DNA from: Chimonanthus salicifolius
Lineage: Eukaryota > Streptophyta > Magnoliopsida > Laurales > Calycanthaceae
Reading direction: 5' to 3'
DNA length: 64,000 nucleotides
Assembly: GCA_013350335.1 (NCBI GenBank)
Contig: CM023540.1
Span: forward strand, 17,861,828-17,925,827
In this document: positions 34,685 to 45,907 of the stretch, piece after piece
Layout of the letters: each line of letters opens with the position of its first letter
Position numbering within the stretch: position 1 is the stretch's first letter
Notes under the pieces: model-generated
Seen by the model: the letters and a program-made list of their open reading frames with translations, nothing else
Database searches by the model: none
Told to the model about the DNA's origin: nothing
Made by a program: the position numbers and the translations under genes

Positions 34685-36250
34685 ATGGCACCAAAAAGAA
34701 AGATCCCACAAAGCAAGAAAGGGAAAGAAAAAGAGATGCCACTCATTCAGTATGAGGAAGGAAGGGACAGATCTCCATCAGAGGAAGGGCATTCTCAGCC
34801 TAAAGAAGGGGCTGGAAAAACACATAATGAGGAAGAGTCACATCATTCTGAAAGGTCACATCACTTTGAAAAGTCACACCATTCTGAAGAGTCACATCAT
34901 TCTCGGCAAGAAAGGAAGGAGCGGGAATACTCATCTCGAAAGGAGGAAGAGGAGAAGAGCGGCTTGCATATTCCACATGTGCCGCTTGAACTACAGAGTT
35001 TAGTTCAAGCAGTGGTGTCTTCGGTACTCCAGCAACATATGAATGGAAGTGAAAGTTCCAAGGATGCCAATGATCGGAGTATGGTTCGAGAATTCCAGCA
35101 ACAGCGTCCTCCCTACTTCAAAGGGAAGGAAGGGGCTGTTGGAGCCGAGCACTGGTTGAAGAAGATCACTCAGATCTTAAAGTTACTTAAAATCTCGAGT
35201 CATGCTGACAGGATTCTACTGGCTACTTCACAACTAATAGAAGATGCCGGAAAATGGTGGGAGGTGGTGGAGAAGCAGAGGGCACTCATACCAGAAAGGG
35301 AGAGGACGGCCATGACATGGGAAGAATTTTCAGCAACCTTTCTAGAACACTACTTTCCGGAGGAGGAGAAGGATCGACAGACGCAAGCCTTTCTGTCTTT
35401 GGTTCAGGGTTCTATGACGGTGGCAGAGTATCACCGGGAATTCCTCAGTCTATCCATCTATGCATTTTATATGGTGGACACAGAGCATCGCAGGGCAAGG
35501 AAGTTTGAGAGGGGTCTACGGCCAAACATCAGGGCCAAAGTGACCATATTCAAGTGCGCCACATTGGCTGAGGTGGTCAGCAAGGCCACAATAGCAGAAC
35601 AGGAGTTGAATGCAATGGTACGGTTTGATAACCGCCGAGCTCCAAGTGGGAGGGGTGGGTTCCAGCCCAACAAGAGGTTCCGTCCGAATTTCAGTAGACC
35701 CTCACCATCTACTGGGTCCACAGGGGACTTTCGTCCCAACCAGCCCACTCCATCTGCATCCGTCAATCAGGCTCCCAGAGGGGTGAACAATTGCTTCCAC
35801 TGTAACCAGCCGGGTCACTTCAAGAGGGAGTGTCCAAAGCTCAACAAGCTCTCTCATACCAGAGGAACATTCCGCCCACCAGTTAGGCCAGCTAACTCTT
35901 GGGGAGGCAGGACATATAACCAAGCGGGGCGGGCTCCTAACCCTACTGGATCTGGACGATTATTTTCTCTAGCTCCTCCAGAGGATGTGGATCATTCAGT
36001 AATCCAAGGTATGGCTGTTGTCAGTAGTTCCTATGCTTATGCACTATTTGACTCTGGAGCTTCACACTCCTTTATATCTGCATCATTTGTAACTGCCACG
36101 GGTACTTTAGTTCAAAAATTGTCTACAACTCTTACAATTGTATCCCCGGTCGGAGACACTTCTTTGGGACTTATTTGCACGGCTATAAATACTGAACTCG
36201 CTGGATTCAGATTTGAGTTCAATTATCTAGTACTCGACATTGATCATTGA
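34685..36250 (+). pseudogene. Retrotransposon gag-protease, 3' truncated
   Basis: The frame is open upstream to 34598, but ATG 34685 (MAPKRKIPQSKK) is the more likely start: a basic N-terminus typical of gypsy gag. An acidic/His-Ser-rich stretch with repeated SHHSE follows. Then come the retrotransposon gag domain (about 150-310, with WEEFSATFLEHYFP near 212), a CCHC zinc knuckle CFHCNQPGHFKREC (370-383), and the aspartic protease active-site motif FDSGASHSFIS (Asp at about 456). The frame runs out at 36248-36250, a few codons past the junction with MULE DNA, before the protease ends. Gag packages element RNA in cytoplasmic particles. No polymerase can be made from this copy. Confidence 0.88.
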
Positions 36251-38070
36251 AATGAGGAGTAGCAATATACCACCACGGCAAATTTTAACGACCCTTAGAA
36301 ATCAAAATCCAGATATTGGAATATCAGCGGCTGATTTGTACAACTTTTGTTCTGCGCTTCGGAAAGAGCAACTAAGGGGTCGAACTACAATTGAAGCTTT
36401 GATAGAAGATCTTCAATAAGGTGGTTATCAATACTTTCTTGACTATGACAGTGATGGTCATCTATCCCATCTCTTTTTCGCACATCCGAAGTCAATTTTT
36501 CTTACCGACATATATCATAATGTGTTTCTGATGGATTGCACGTACAAAACCAACAGATATCATATGCCATTGCTTCATGTCGTTGGTGTGACATGTTTCA
36601 ATAAGAATTTCTGCTCATGCTTTGCATTTCTAAGAAATGAGAAATTTGAAGATTATGTATGGGCATTACAGATGTTTAAAAAGGTCTTCGGAGTGCACCA
36701 TGATCGACAAGTTCTTTTGACTGATAGGGAATTGGCGTTAAAGAATGCCATTGATTTAGAGTTCCCTAATGCTGTACATATTTTGTGTTCCTGGCATATC
36801 AACAAGAATATTGTCGCTCGTTGTAAACCTTTGTTTAACAGAATGGAAGACTGGAATGCATTTTTTACCGAATGGAATGGCCTGATTGAGTCCCCAACCG
36901 AAGAAGCATTCAATACAGCGTTTGAGGCATTCAAACAAAATTTTAGAGATGATTCGCAGGCAGTGAACTACTTAACAAGGACATGGATCCCACTTAAAAA
37001 ACAATTCGTCAATGCATGGATCGGATGGAGTTTACATTTTAAGAATCGAACTATTTCAAGAGTTGAGGGTGCACATGCTATTCTGAAAAGTTATATATCT
37101 ACATCTACAGGTGATCTAGATGTTGTCAGAAGAAAGATAGTTCATGTCATTGAAAATCAATTTGAAGAGTTCAAGATTCAACTTGAGGATGAGAAGATTC
37201 GGTTTGCATGTGATGTGTCTATTCCATTCTTTGATGAATTGAAGGGCAAAGTTTCTCATTTCGCAATGAATGAGGTTTACAACCAATATGATATGCTTAT
37301 GAACCGATCATTGAAACCCATTTGTACGGAAGAGTTTACAGCTTCAATGGGCATACCGTGTGCGCACAAAATGTAATGAATGGACAAATTACATTTGGAT
37401 GACATACACCCACAATGGAGAATAGACTTAATCTCATTGGCTGACTTGAGGATTGAAAGGAGGAGCCCTGGGGATGTATTAGATGTACACTTTGAAGGTA
37501 TTAAGAACAAATATGGACATTTGTCTTCGTATGATCAAGAGATGCTCCTAAATCATCTTCAAAATCTTGCCATCCATGATAAGCCAGTCAGTCACCCTAT
37601 TATGTAATATTCTAGAGGACGTCATCCAGGTTCAAGGAATTCATCACAGGGCCAAACATCTACACGTCGAGATCCTTCTGCATTTGAGATTGTAGAGAAT
37701 CAACTAAATGGAAGGAGATGTGGGTTATGCAAAAATACTGGTCATACGAGGAGAACTTGTCCGAATAGGCCACCTTCTTCACAGGCATCTACGTGTGTAG
37801 ATTTAAATGCTGATTATAATGTAGGTGATTTCATTGAATCACAAACAGCGAGTTTTCCACAGGATAGTGGATCTTACAACTTTGGTGACGATTCAACATA
37901 TAACTCTACAGAAATGACCGAAGTAAGTTCATTCCTTAAAGAGCTTATATGTATTTACCAATCGACATATAACTTTTCCATATGTTCTAATGTCATTTTT
38001 TTTAAATGTTATGCAGTGGTCTGGTGATCTTAGAGATAATGACGATTTCTTGCAATGGTGGAATCAATGA
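36241..38070 (+). pseudogene. MULE-2 transposase, 5' truncated and broken
   Basis: Begins mid-gene at the retroelement junction, so the N-terminal FAR1-type DNA-binding region is missing. The catalytic domain, SWIM-like region and zinc knuckle are still readable and close to MULE-1. In-frame stops: TAA 36417-36419, TAA 37374-36 followed by TGA 37377-79, TAA 37605-07. Each replaces CAA or TGG of MULE-1. Conversely the CAA at the place of MULE-1's stop (8342) is intact here. The 94-bp intron 37923-38016 (GTAAGT..TGCAG) and the last 18-codon exon (38017-38070) are preserved. Confidence 0.87.
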
Positions 38071-38306
38071 AGTGAAGATAGGATTGTCAATAGCTTAATT
38101 TTAAGTTAGGATTGCTGTTGAATGTACTTGTCAGGTTGAATGTATTCATTTTATGTGGAATATTTAAATGCTAATTTAGTTCAAAATAACATTTTGAAAA
38201 TAACGACCCAATTCACAATGAGCAGGAGATAAATAATATAACATGTTCATTCAAAATATGAATTTTACATCTGTTTTACATGTGAATAACAAAAAAAAAA
38301 AGTACA

Positions 38307-40346
38307 TCAAAGACAAATAATATCCGGATCAGTGGTAGAAGGTGAGGCAGGTGAAGCAGCAGGAGGTGCATCAGGAGGTGCATCAGGAGGTGCAATAGGT
38401 GGTGTAGCAGGAGGTGCATCAGGTGCAGTAGGTGGTGCAGCAGGAGGTGCATCAGGAGGTGCAGCAGGAGGTGCATCAGGTGGTGCAGCAGGAGGTGCAG
38501 CAGATGGTGCAGCAGGAGGTGCAGCAAGAGGTGCAACAGGAGGGACAGCATGTGGGGCAGCAGGTGGTGCAGCAGGAGGGGCAGCAGGTGGTGCATGAAC
38601 TGGAGGTGCAACAGGTGGTGCAGGAGGTGGTGCAGCAGGAGGTGCACCAGCTGGTGTATGAACTGGAGGTACATATGGAATAAGTGCAGTATGACGAGAA
38701 CGGGGGCGAGAAACTGCTGGTGTTCGACTATGAACAGAACGAGAGCCAGTAGCAGCTGCAACACTAGTCGGACCAATACGGGGGCCAGAAGCTGCTGCTA
38801 ATCCAGTCGGACGAACAGAGTGGCCAAAAGCTACTAATCCAATCGGTCGGACCTGGGGGCCTGAAACTGCTCCAAATGGATGAGCAGGGGTGCTAGATCC
38901 AGCTGCACCTCCTGAAGCTGAAGCACCTGTTCCAGATGTAGGAGCATGGGTGCCAGCACCTGCTCCAGATGTAGGAGTATGGGTGCCAGATCCTGCTCCT
39001 GAAGGTGGAGCAGATGATCGAGATGGCCGAGCAGGAATGTCAGATGCTGAAGCTGAAGCTGAAGCTGCTGATCGAAATGGTCGAGCAGGGCTGCCAGATG
39101 TTGCTCCTAAAGCTGAAGCTGCTGATCCAAATGGATGAATAGGGACAAAAGCGGCTCCTGCATATTCTTTAGATACCCTTGCTCGTAAACTCCCATCTGC
39201 TTCTGCACCTAATGCTGTTGTTATCCCCCTCTCTTGTGCTATAAGCACAGCCAATCTCAAAGTATCGATAATCTGATTCTGCATCACATCCAACCTTGCA
39301 GAAACCTGATCATATCTCTGATCCATCTTCTCCTCCAAAGAAGAAATGCTATCAAGAATCTGTTGTGTGTTGATTCCAGTTGATCCTTCTTGAGGAGGAG
39401 TCCCTGCCTCGCGTGCCTCACGCGCCTCAGATGCCTCAGATGGCTCAGGTGGTGGTGGTACCTGAAGTTGAAGTGCCTCGACAACTTTGGGTACCCATTT
39501 CTTACTCACTGTGTCGAGTTGGAATCCCATCTTCTTCAAAGTTGAATCATTGAAATAATCAAATCCGTCTAAAGAAACTTTATCATCAGGAAGAAGAGGG
39601 ATTCCGCGTTCTTCAAAAAATGAACATAAAAATAGACCGTACGGAAGACTGCATCTTCTGGTCTTCCTGCAGGCGCGCACGTGACTAATGATGATATGGG
39701 AGAGGGAGATTTTTTTCCCATTCATGATGCACCAAATCAAGAAGACATCGAACCATGTCACAGTAGTATGCCCTTTTCTAGGGCAAACACAGTTGACAAC
39801 TATGTGGTGGATGATTCGTGCCTCTAATGTCAAATTCGTCAGAGGGGGAGTCTTCTTCTCAGTAATATCTGTCCTCCCACAGATTTCGTTAAGGGCTACC
39901 AAAACATCAAAGCCCTCAACATCAGTGGGCCATGTACGACTGTCGTACTTTCTAATCGCATCTTTGGGCAAATTGTATAGGAGGTCTAACCTATCCCGTG
40001 TAATGACAATTTCTTGCCCTCGAACAGATGTTTTAACTGACTCATTGTCAATTCTTTCTACATTGGCATAAAATTCTTTAACGACCGTCGGATACATATC
40101 ACTTTTTAATACCAAAAATGACCCCCAACCTATTTTTTCAAATAAATCTTCAACTTTAAAACCAAATTGTGTGAAATATGAGAGGTCCACGATTTTACCG
40201 AATATGAAGGACCGTGTGGAGAAATCCTCTCTGTATATGGTCGCCGCTTCCGAAGATACGAAATAGGTGGGGTCGAATGCGGTATCCTTCTTTTGTTTTT
40301 TCCCTCCCCTTGTTGAGGTTGCTTTACTTTTCGACGACGATGCCAT
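38307..40346 (-). CDS. MULE-2 second gene, PF20167-like 'plant transposon protein', intact
   Basis: 679 residues, one exon, ATG in GCCATGG-like context after the CATTCGAATCACAC leader repeats. Residues 1-20 are Ser/Lys-rich (GGKKQKK, possible nuclear signal). Residues 25-255 are a conserved globular part with GQEIVITRDRLDLLYNLP, NLTLEARIIHHIVVNCVCPR, WFDVFLIWCI and CSLPYGLFLCSFFEERGIPL, the pattern I associate with the Pfam 'putative plant transposon protein' domain. Residues 330-375 are probably a coiled coil (SSLEEKMDQRYDQVSARLDV). 380-570 is a Ser/Ala/Gly-rich linker and 570-665 a Pro-Ala repeat. It converges on the transposase with 236 bp between stops. No biochemical function is known for the family. 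Possible roles, purely inferred, are helper in transposition or an mudrB-like accessory. Family assignment is from memory of the pattern. Confidence 0.75.
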   Translation of the reverse strand: MASSSKSKATSTRGGKKQKKDTAFDPTYFVSSEAATIYREDFSTRSFIFGKIVDLSYFTQFGFKVEDLFEKIGWGSFLVLKSDMYPTVVKEFYANVERIDNESVKTSVRGQEIVITRDRLDLLYNLPKDAIRKYDSRTWPTDVEGFDVLVALNEICGRTDITEKKTPPLTNLTLEARIIHHIVVNCVCPRKGHTTVTWFDVFLIWCIMNGKKISLSHIIISHVRACRKTRRCSLPYGLFLCSFFEERGIPLLPDDKVSLDGFDYFNDSTLKKMGFQLDTVSKKWVPKVVEALQLQVPPPPEPSEASEAREAREAGTPPQEGSTGINTQQILDSISSLEEKMDQRYDQVSARLDVMQNQIIDTLRLAVLIAQERGITTALGAEADGSLRARVSKEYAGAAFVPIHPFGSAASALGATSGSPARPFRSAASASASASDIPARPSRSSAPPSGAGSGTHTPTSGAGAGTHAPTSGTGASASGGAAGSSTPAHPFGAVSGPQVRPIGLVAFGHSVRPTGLAAASGPRIGPTSVAAATGSRSVHSRTPAVSRPRSRHTALIPYVPPVHTPAGAPPAAPPPAPPVAPPVHAPPAAPPAAPPAAPHAVPPVAPLAAPPAAPSAAPPAAPPDAPPAAPPDAPPAAPPTAPDAPPATPPIAPPDAPPDAPPAASPASPSTTDPDIICL

Positions 40347-40717
40347 GGGTTAAAGGGTGGGTTTTTCAAAATAAAGGAAGAAATAGGGAGAATGGGGTGG
40401 GGTTTGGGATTGGGAGAATGGGTGTGATTCGAATGAAAGGGGTGTGTGATTCGAATGAATGGGGTGTGATTCGAATGAATGGGGGTGTGATTCGAATGAA
40501 TGAGGGAAGGGCTCGGGAAAGGGACTTCGGAATGAGGGAAGGCCGAGCTTAGATTGAGGAAAGGGAGAGCTGAGGATGAGAGAGACACGGCCGGAGTTGG
40601 TGCCGGAATAGGAGAGTGAAAGGGGGAGGGAGAGCTTCGATCTAGGGTTTCGAAATGGACTCACGGCGAAGGAGGGAAGGGGTTAGGGTTCGGTGTTGAT
40701 CGAATGAATTGACGGTT

Positions 40718-40727
40718 CTTATATATT
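40718..40727 (-). promoter_or_regulatory. TATA-like box of the MULE-2 second gene
   Basis: TATATAAG on the minus strand where the right TIR array ends, about 370 bp before the ATG at 40346, conserved with MULE-1 position 3993. The promoter role is inferred. Confidence 0.45.
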
Positions 40728-40735
40728 AAGTTCGC

Positions 40736-41679
40736 ATTCATTCGAATGAATCAGGCCATTCATTCGAATGAATGCACATTTTCAGGCATTCATTCGAATG
40801 AATGGTCTGATTCATTCGAATGAATGCATCAGAGACTGCCTGAGAATGGCAGTCCAGGCCATTCATTCGAATGAATCAGGCCATTCATTAGAATGAATGC
40901 CTGAAAATGTGCATTCATTCGAATGAATGGTCTGATTCATTCGAATGAATGCATCAGAGGCTGCCTAAGAATGGCAGTCCAGGCCATTCATTCGAATGAA
41001 TCAGGACATTCATTCGAATGAATGCACATTTTCAGGCATTCATTCGAATGAATGGGCTAATTCATTCGAATGAATGCCTGGACTGTCATTCTCAGGCAGC
41101 CTCTGATGCATTCATTCGAATGAATCATTCCATTCATTCGAATGAATGCCTGAAAATGTGCATTCATTCGAATGAATGGTCTGATTCATTCGAATGAATC
41201 AGCTGAACCAGAGGGACTGTCATTCCGTGGCAGCCTCTGATACATTCATCGAATGACTGGTCATTCATTCGAATGAATGTATTCAGCGGAATCGTGTACG
41301 AATGATTCGAATGATCGGGCTGAACAGTAACACGGAGTACTGTTCAGCCCGATCATTCGAATGAATGTCCAGTCATTCGAATGAATGGATTCATTTGAAT
41401 GAATGCCAAGATGAACTGGGCATTCATTCGAATGAATCCATTCGGCGGATTCAAACGACTGGACATTCGAATGATCGGGCTGAACAGTACTCCGTGTTAC
41501 TGTTCAGCCCATTCATTCGAATGAATCCAAAATGAACCTGTGATTCATTCGAATGAATCGAAAATGAACTGAGAATTCATTCGAATGAATGGAAACGCAG
41601 GGGCAGAATCGTAATTTCACCCGAATTTCTGAATTCGGGTGTGTAGAGGCAGAAAAACCGGGTGTGTGTAAGTGCTCCC
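40736..41679. repeat. MULE-2 right TIR, palindrome array
   Basis: Dense ATTCATTCGAATGAAT units with the same spacers and hairpins as MULE-1's left TIR. Unit number and order differ somewhat between the copies. Confidence 0.9.
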
Positions 41680-41687
41680 TATACTTT

Positions 41688-43767
41688 TCTTTGTTTTTTT
41701 CTCTAATTTTTTTTTTTATTTTATGTGAAAAATCCCGTAATACCCACTACACTTACTATCTTAAGACATACGAGATGAGAATATGGGAGCGCAAATCTGT
41801 CATCTCCTATTTTTTGAAGTGGAAAATTATCAATTGAGCTACATCTATCTAGACGCAGCCATTGATTATTATTATTGTTGTTATTCTTTTATGCATGTCT
41901 ATCGTATTAATTTCCATAAAAACAAAAAGACACAATTAAATTTCTATTAAAAATAAAAACTTTACAATAAATTTTCATCGATTTTGACGAAGCCATCATT
42001 AATTTTTCGTTGTTTTTAAAAATTCACAATTAATTTTCATAAAAAATGAAAAATCACCATTAAATTTCCTAAAAAAAAACCCATAATTTTTATCAATTTT
42101 GATTAAGCCACAATTAATTTTTTATTTTTTTAAAATTATTATTAATTTCCATCAAAAAATGAAAAGGCATAATTAAATTTCCGTAAAAAAAAAAACGAAA
42201 AGTCATAATAAATTTTCATTGATTTTGATTAAGACACCATTATTTTTTTTATTTTTTTAAAAAGGTCAAAATTAATTTTCATAAAAAACCAAAAAATACC
42301 AATATATTTCCATAAAAAAAAAAAAAAAAACGAAAAGTCATACTAAATTTTCATCGATTTTGATTAAGCAACAATTAATTTTCCATCATTTTCTAAAAAG
42401 TAACTATTAATTTTCATTAAAAAACGAAAATTGACCATTAAATTTCCATAAAAAAAAAAAACGAGAATTCACCATTTTCTATAAAGTCACCATTAATCAC
42501 CACTCATTTTGGCTGATTTTTTCTTTTCTTTTTTTGGAAATATTTAAAACTAATATCGATCGAATTTAAAATATCAGTCATTATTAATTTTTTATTCTTA
42601 ATAAAAAATTAGAGATTTTTTAAACATTGAACATTTTTAGTATTTTTTCTTTTTTTAAATAAAAAAAATAGTGGAATATCGGCCATTTTTTAACTCATAC
42701 ATATCAGCCATATCGACCGATTATACCGTATCGACCAATATATATCGGCCTTTAAAAACCGTATTGTATGGACCGATATTTGTACATCTGTCTCGTGTTT
42801 GGTAGGAAAATTTGAAAGAATGAAATATAAAATGAATCTTGACATGGCTCCATTATAAAAATATATTTTATTTAGTAAAATATTGATATGGCTCCAATCA
42901 ACAGTCTTTCTTTCCTTTCTTGAAGAAGATAATATTATTAGAAGAGATTTTTGGTGTATATTCAAAACATCATGTTAGTATTTATTTGAACTGATTAAGA
43001 TAAAAAAGTTATTTAATTATCTCCTTGTTTTGACAAATGACAAAAGAAAAAAAGAAAATATATAAAAAAATGTATTTCAAAAAAACATCTCTTATTAGAA
43101 CAGCTAAAGGAACCTACCCATCATAGTTAATAATATCGGTATTTAAAGGGCCGATATGACGATATATATCGATGGGCCGATATTTATAATATCGGCATTT
43201 TTAAAAAAAAAAAAAACTCATATTAGCATGAAATTTGGATATTTTAATTCTTTAAAAAAAAACCGATATTCCTATTAATTCCTTATGTTGAGCTGTATTA
43301 GATGTGAATGCTTTCAGTTACCCAAAAATGACGAGTGAATGACTGAGTAGATATGCATTATCTTAGTTACCAACCATTTAGGAGAGAATTGGGTGAAATT
43401 TCTCATCTATCTTTCTCTTCTAAAAGGGAATAAATGTATTTGTCTACCGTAAATGAATGCAAAAAATTTACAAATAGCCAATCCATATAATCAATACAGC
43501 GACAAAAAAATTCAGGCGAGTGGCAGATTAAAAAAATTAAGGCTTCAAGACAGTTCAACCGTACAAATGTACAATCAATACTTTACAAAATGGGTAATCC
43601 AAATAATCATTGATTTGAATCACCATTTTTTTATCCCATTTGAGAAATTTTAGTCCAAATTTTTTGTCCAAATTATTTAGTTCTCATTAATTTAGCAAAT
43701 AAGTTTAACATATTAGTTGCGTAAATGTGAGATTATCGGGTCAACCACTCTTGTAATTTAGGAAATA
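41688..43767. other. Low-complexity intergenic DNA between MULE-2 and the second duplication unit
   Basis: Holds the degenerate tandem repeat at 41930-42500 and GATATCGG patches at 42540-42790 (TATCGACCAATATATATCGG) and 43130-43200 (ATCGGTATTTAAAGGGCCGA). No gene is supported. Confidence 0.5.
41930..42500 (+). repeat. Degenerate tandem repeat, about 120-bp unit
   Basis: Roughly four and a half units, each with CATTAAATTTCC, an A-run, CGAAAAGTCAT, AAATTTTCATCGATTTTGAT and a terminal CAATTAATTTT. Spacing varies with A/T-run length. Confidence 0.7.
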
Positions 43768-43860
43768 ATTTTAACATTTTAGTTGTCCTAAGTTTATTAT
43801 TTTTGTACAATTTTTTTGGTAATTTTTATCATTTTTAAACTCCATAATTTTTTTTGCTTT

Positions 43861-43891
<31 letters not shown>

Positions 43892-45099
43892 CAAAGGAGA
43901 GAGAAAAATTGTACGAATATCAACCAATATATAGAATTGTAAATATTTGAATATCGACCAATATATTAATTAAAATAATATTTTAAAATATAATTTAAAT
44001 GATCAAATCAATCAGACTTGTGTTAGTCCCACGTGTGCTCCACGCTCGGTCCCATGCAAATAGTTACAAATGGGCCTAAATGACAAATTGTCATTGGAAA
44101 CTCTGGCACGCGGGTTTGGGTATAAAACCAAGTGGTTCTCTTCCACGATTGATCATTTTTATTAAATGAATTTTTTTTAAGGTTCTAAAATTTAATTATT
44201 TTTAATTATTTAAATGTCTTATCTTTAAAATGTCTGTTAATTTGACAATTTTTTTTTATAAATTTATTTTAAATATGAACATTTCAATAAAAATAGCTTC
44301 TCTTATACACTTTACCGTACTACATTTTTTTCTTTTTTAACCTTTTTATACATTTGCCAAGTAACTTTCTTGTACGAACATTTTTTTCCTAATGTTATGA
44401 AAAAAAACCCTGCAGTGTCAACACTATAGTACTATAGTCTGAGAAGCTGCTTTTATACTAACATTTTTTTATTAAAACGAGAATTTTAAAAAAAGTATGA
44501 ATTTTCATAATGAAAAAATTCTCTCTTGAGAAAATATGTACCCTTATTTTACGGTATATATTATATTTTGAAATCGAATGGCTGAAATCTATTGTTTTAG
44601 TTTGGAATTTTGGATTAAAAAGGCACTTCTTTTATTTAGTTTTAATTTTTTAAAAGAATTTTAACTATCCTAAATAAAGATTAATTTCTTTTTAAAAATT
44701 ATATATACGGTTGTAAATAGTTTACACTATTTGAAGGCGTTTTTAGTTATATTATAAAAATCTTAAAAATCAATCGATTAGTAATAAACTAAAGTGAGAG
44801 ATTTTTTTCCTTTTAGAACTTTTATCACAATTTGAGAATCTTTTTAAATTTATGAAAGGCATAGTGGTTTTCTCAAAATAATTTCAACATATAAAACTTT
44901 CTTTAAAAAAAAAAAATCTTCTTAGTTTCGTATTGAGATTCGAGACACTTGATGGACTAGTAAGTCTCATTCAATGGAGTTTAGAACAGTAAAACATATT
45001 AAAATTAAAATAGGGAAAAAGTGATTATTAATCATTTAATCTTAATTATATTAAAATTAATCACTATTTCAACGTTGATTATAAGTTATCAAAATCTGA
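43768..45099. repeat. Duplicated intergenic block, right copy
   Basis: Matches 1-1105 with insertions near 44430-44580 and 44600-44740. An (AT)n microsatellite of 28 bp at 43864-43891 sits where the left copy has an A-rich run. No gene. Confidence 0.85.
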
Positions 45100-45907
45100 T
45101 GAATTCTTTTCCTGCTTAATCTAAAATCCATACTCTCGTAAAGGTGGGAAGGGCGTCACACTGAGTCACCGTCACACTGAGTCACTGACTAGCTATATTT
45201 GTACACTGACTAGCTATATTTGTATACGACAAAATTAATGTGTTACCATAGCCTTCTGCCTTTTACTTCTAAAGGAATTGCGTGTTCAGCTCTTCAACTC
45301 AGCCTTTCAGAATTTCAGTTTAGCAGCTTTTCGTACACAGGCGGAAATGCTTTTTCCACAAACGGGTCGGTCACGATAAAATCATGACTCAGGTTGATTT
45401 TAAAAAATATATTTGATTAATTATAAGTAAATTTATCAAGATAAATAAAGATTATCAATATTAAAATTCTAGAACGAAAATTCTATTCTTAGTTTTTATA
45501 AAATTTGATTTAAATAAATAAAAATAATAGTTGATAGAGAGTTCTATTTCAACTGATTATTTATCTAGTTTAAATTTAATAATAAATTTATTATAAATCC
45601 TCATATTAATAAAAATGATTTTAATAGTTCAACACTTCAACAATCAATTTCATTCATTAGACAAATGTAAATTTTTTAGAGACTTAAAAAATATAACTTT
45701 TTTTATCCAATCATGATATAATTTTATAGACCATTACTATTGATCATTTGCAATAAACTTCGTTATATATGTATATCTATGTATATTTTGTAGATTTTGT
45801 GAAACTATTAAAGTAGTATTTAAATGGATCAAATAAAAAGTGAGATAAAAAAGTTAAAATTTAAAAAATACTTACATATATATAATATCTTTGTATTTAA
45901 AATTACA
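45100..45907. other. Intergenic DNA, part of duplication
   Basis: 45297-45405 matches 11078-11175. The rest is AT-rich with no recognised feature. Confidence 0.5.

Larger units (their letters stand above)
31114..36240 (+). mobile_element. Ty3/gypsy LTR retrotransposon, 3' part deleted
   Basis: Begins with a TGTAACACC LTR end inside the MULE TIR. It then shows a LTR of about 3.17 kb, the Met-tRNA primer-binding site, gag and the first part of protease. Reverse transcriptase, RNase H, integrase and the 3' LTR are absent: at about 36240 the sequence passes straight into MULE transposase. One deletion that removed the 3' part of the retroelement and the neighbouring MULE DNA explains the junction. 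The gag/protease type fits Ty3/gypsy; the clade is not determinable without reverse transcriptase. Confidence 0.88.
30469..41679. mobile_element. MULE-2: second copy of the two-gene MULE, inverted, with a nested retroelement
   Basis: Same terminal sequence as MULE-1 (GGGAGCACTTACACACACCC) at both ends, flanked by TATACTTT (30461-30468 and 41680-41687). Its orientation is opposite to MULE-1: transposase on plus, second gene on minus, still convergent. The left TIR is cut at 31113 by a Ty3/gypsy element. Everything from there to the middle of the transposase DNA-binding region has been replaced by retroelement sequence ending at about 36240. The right half is complete. Confidence 0.9.
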
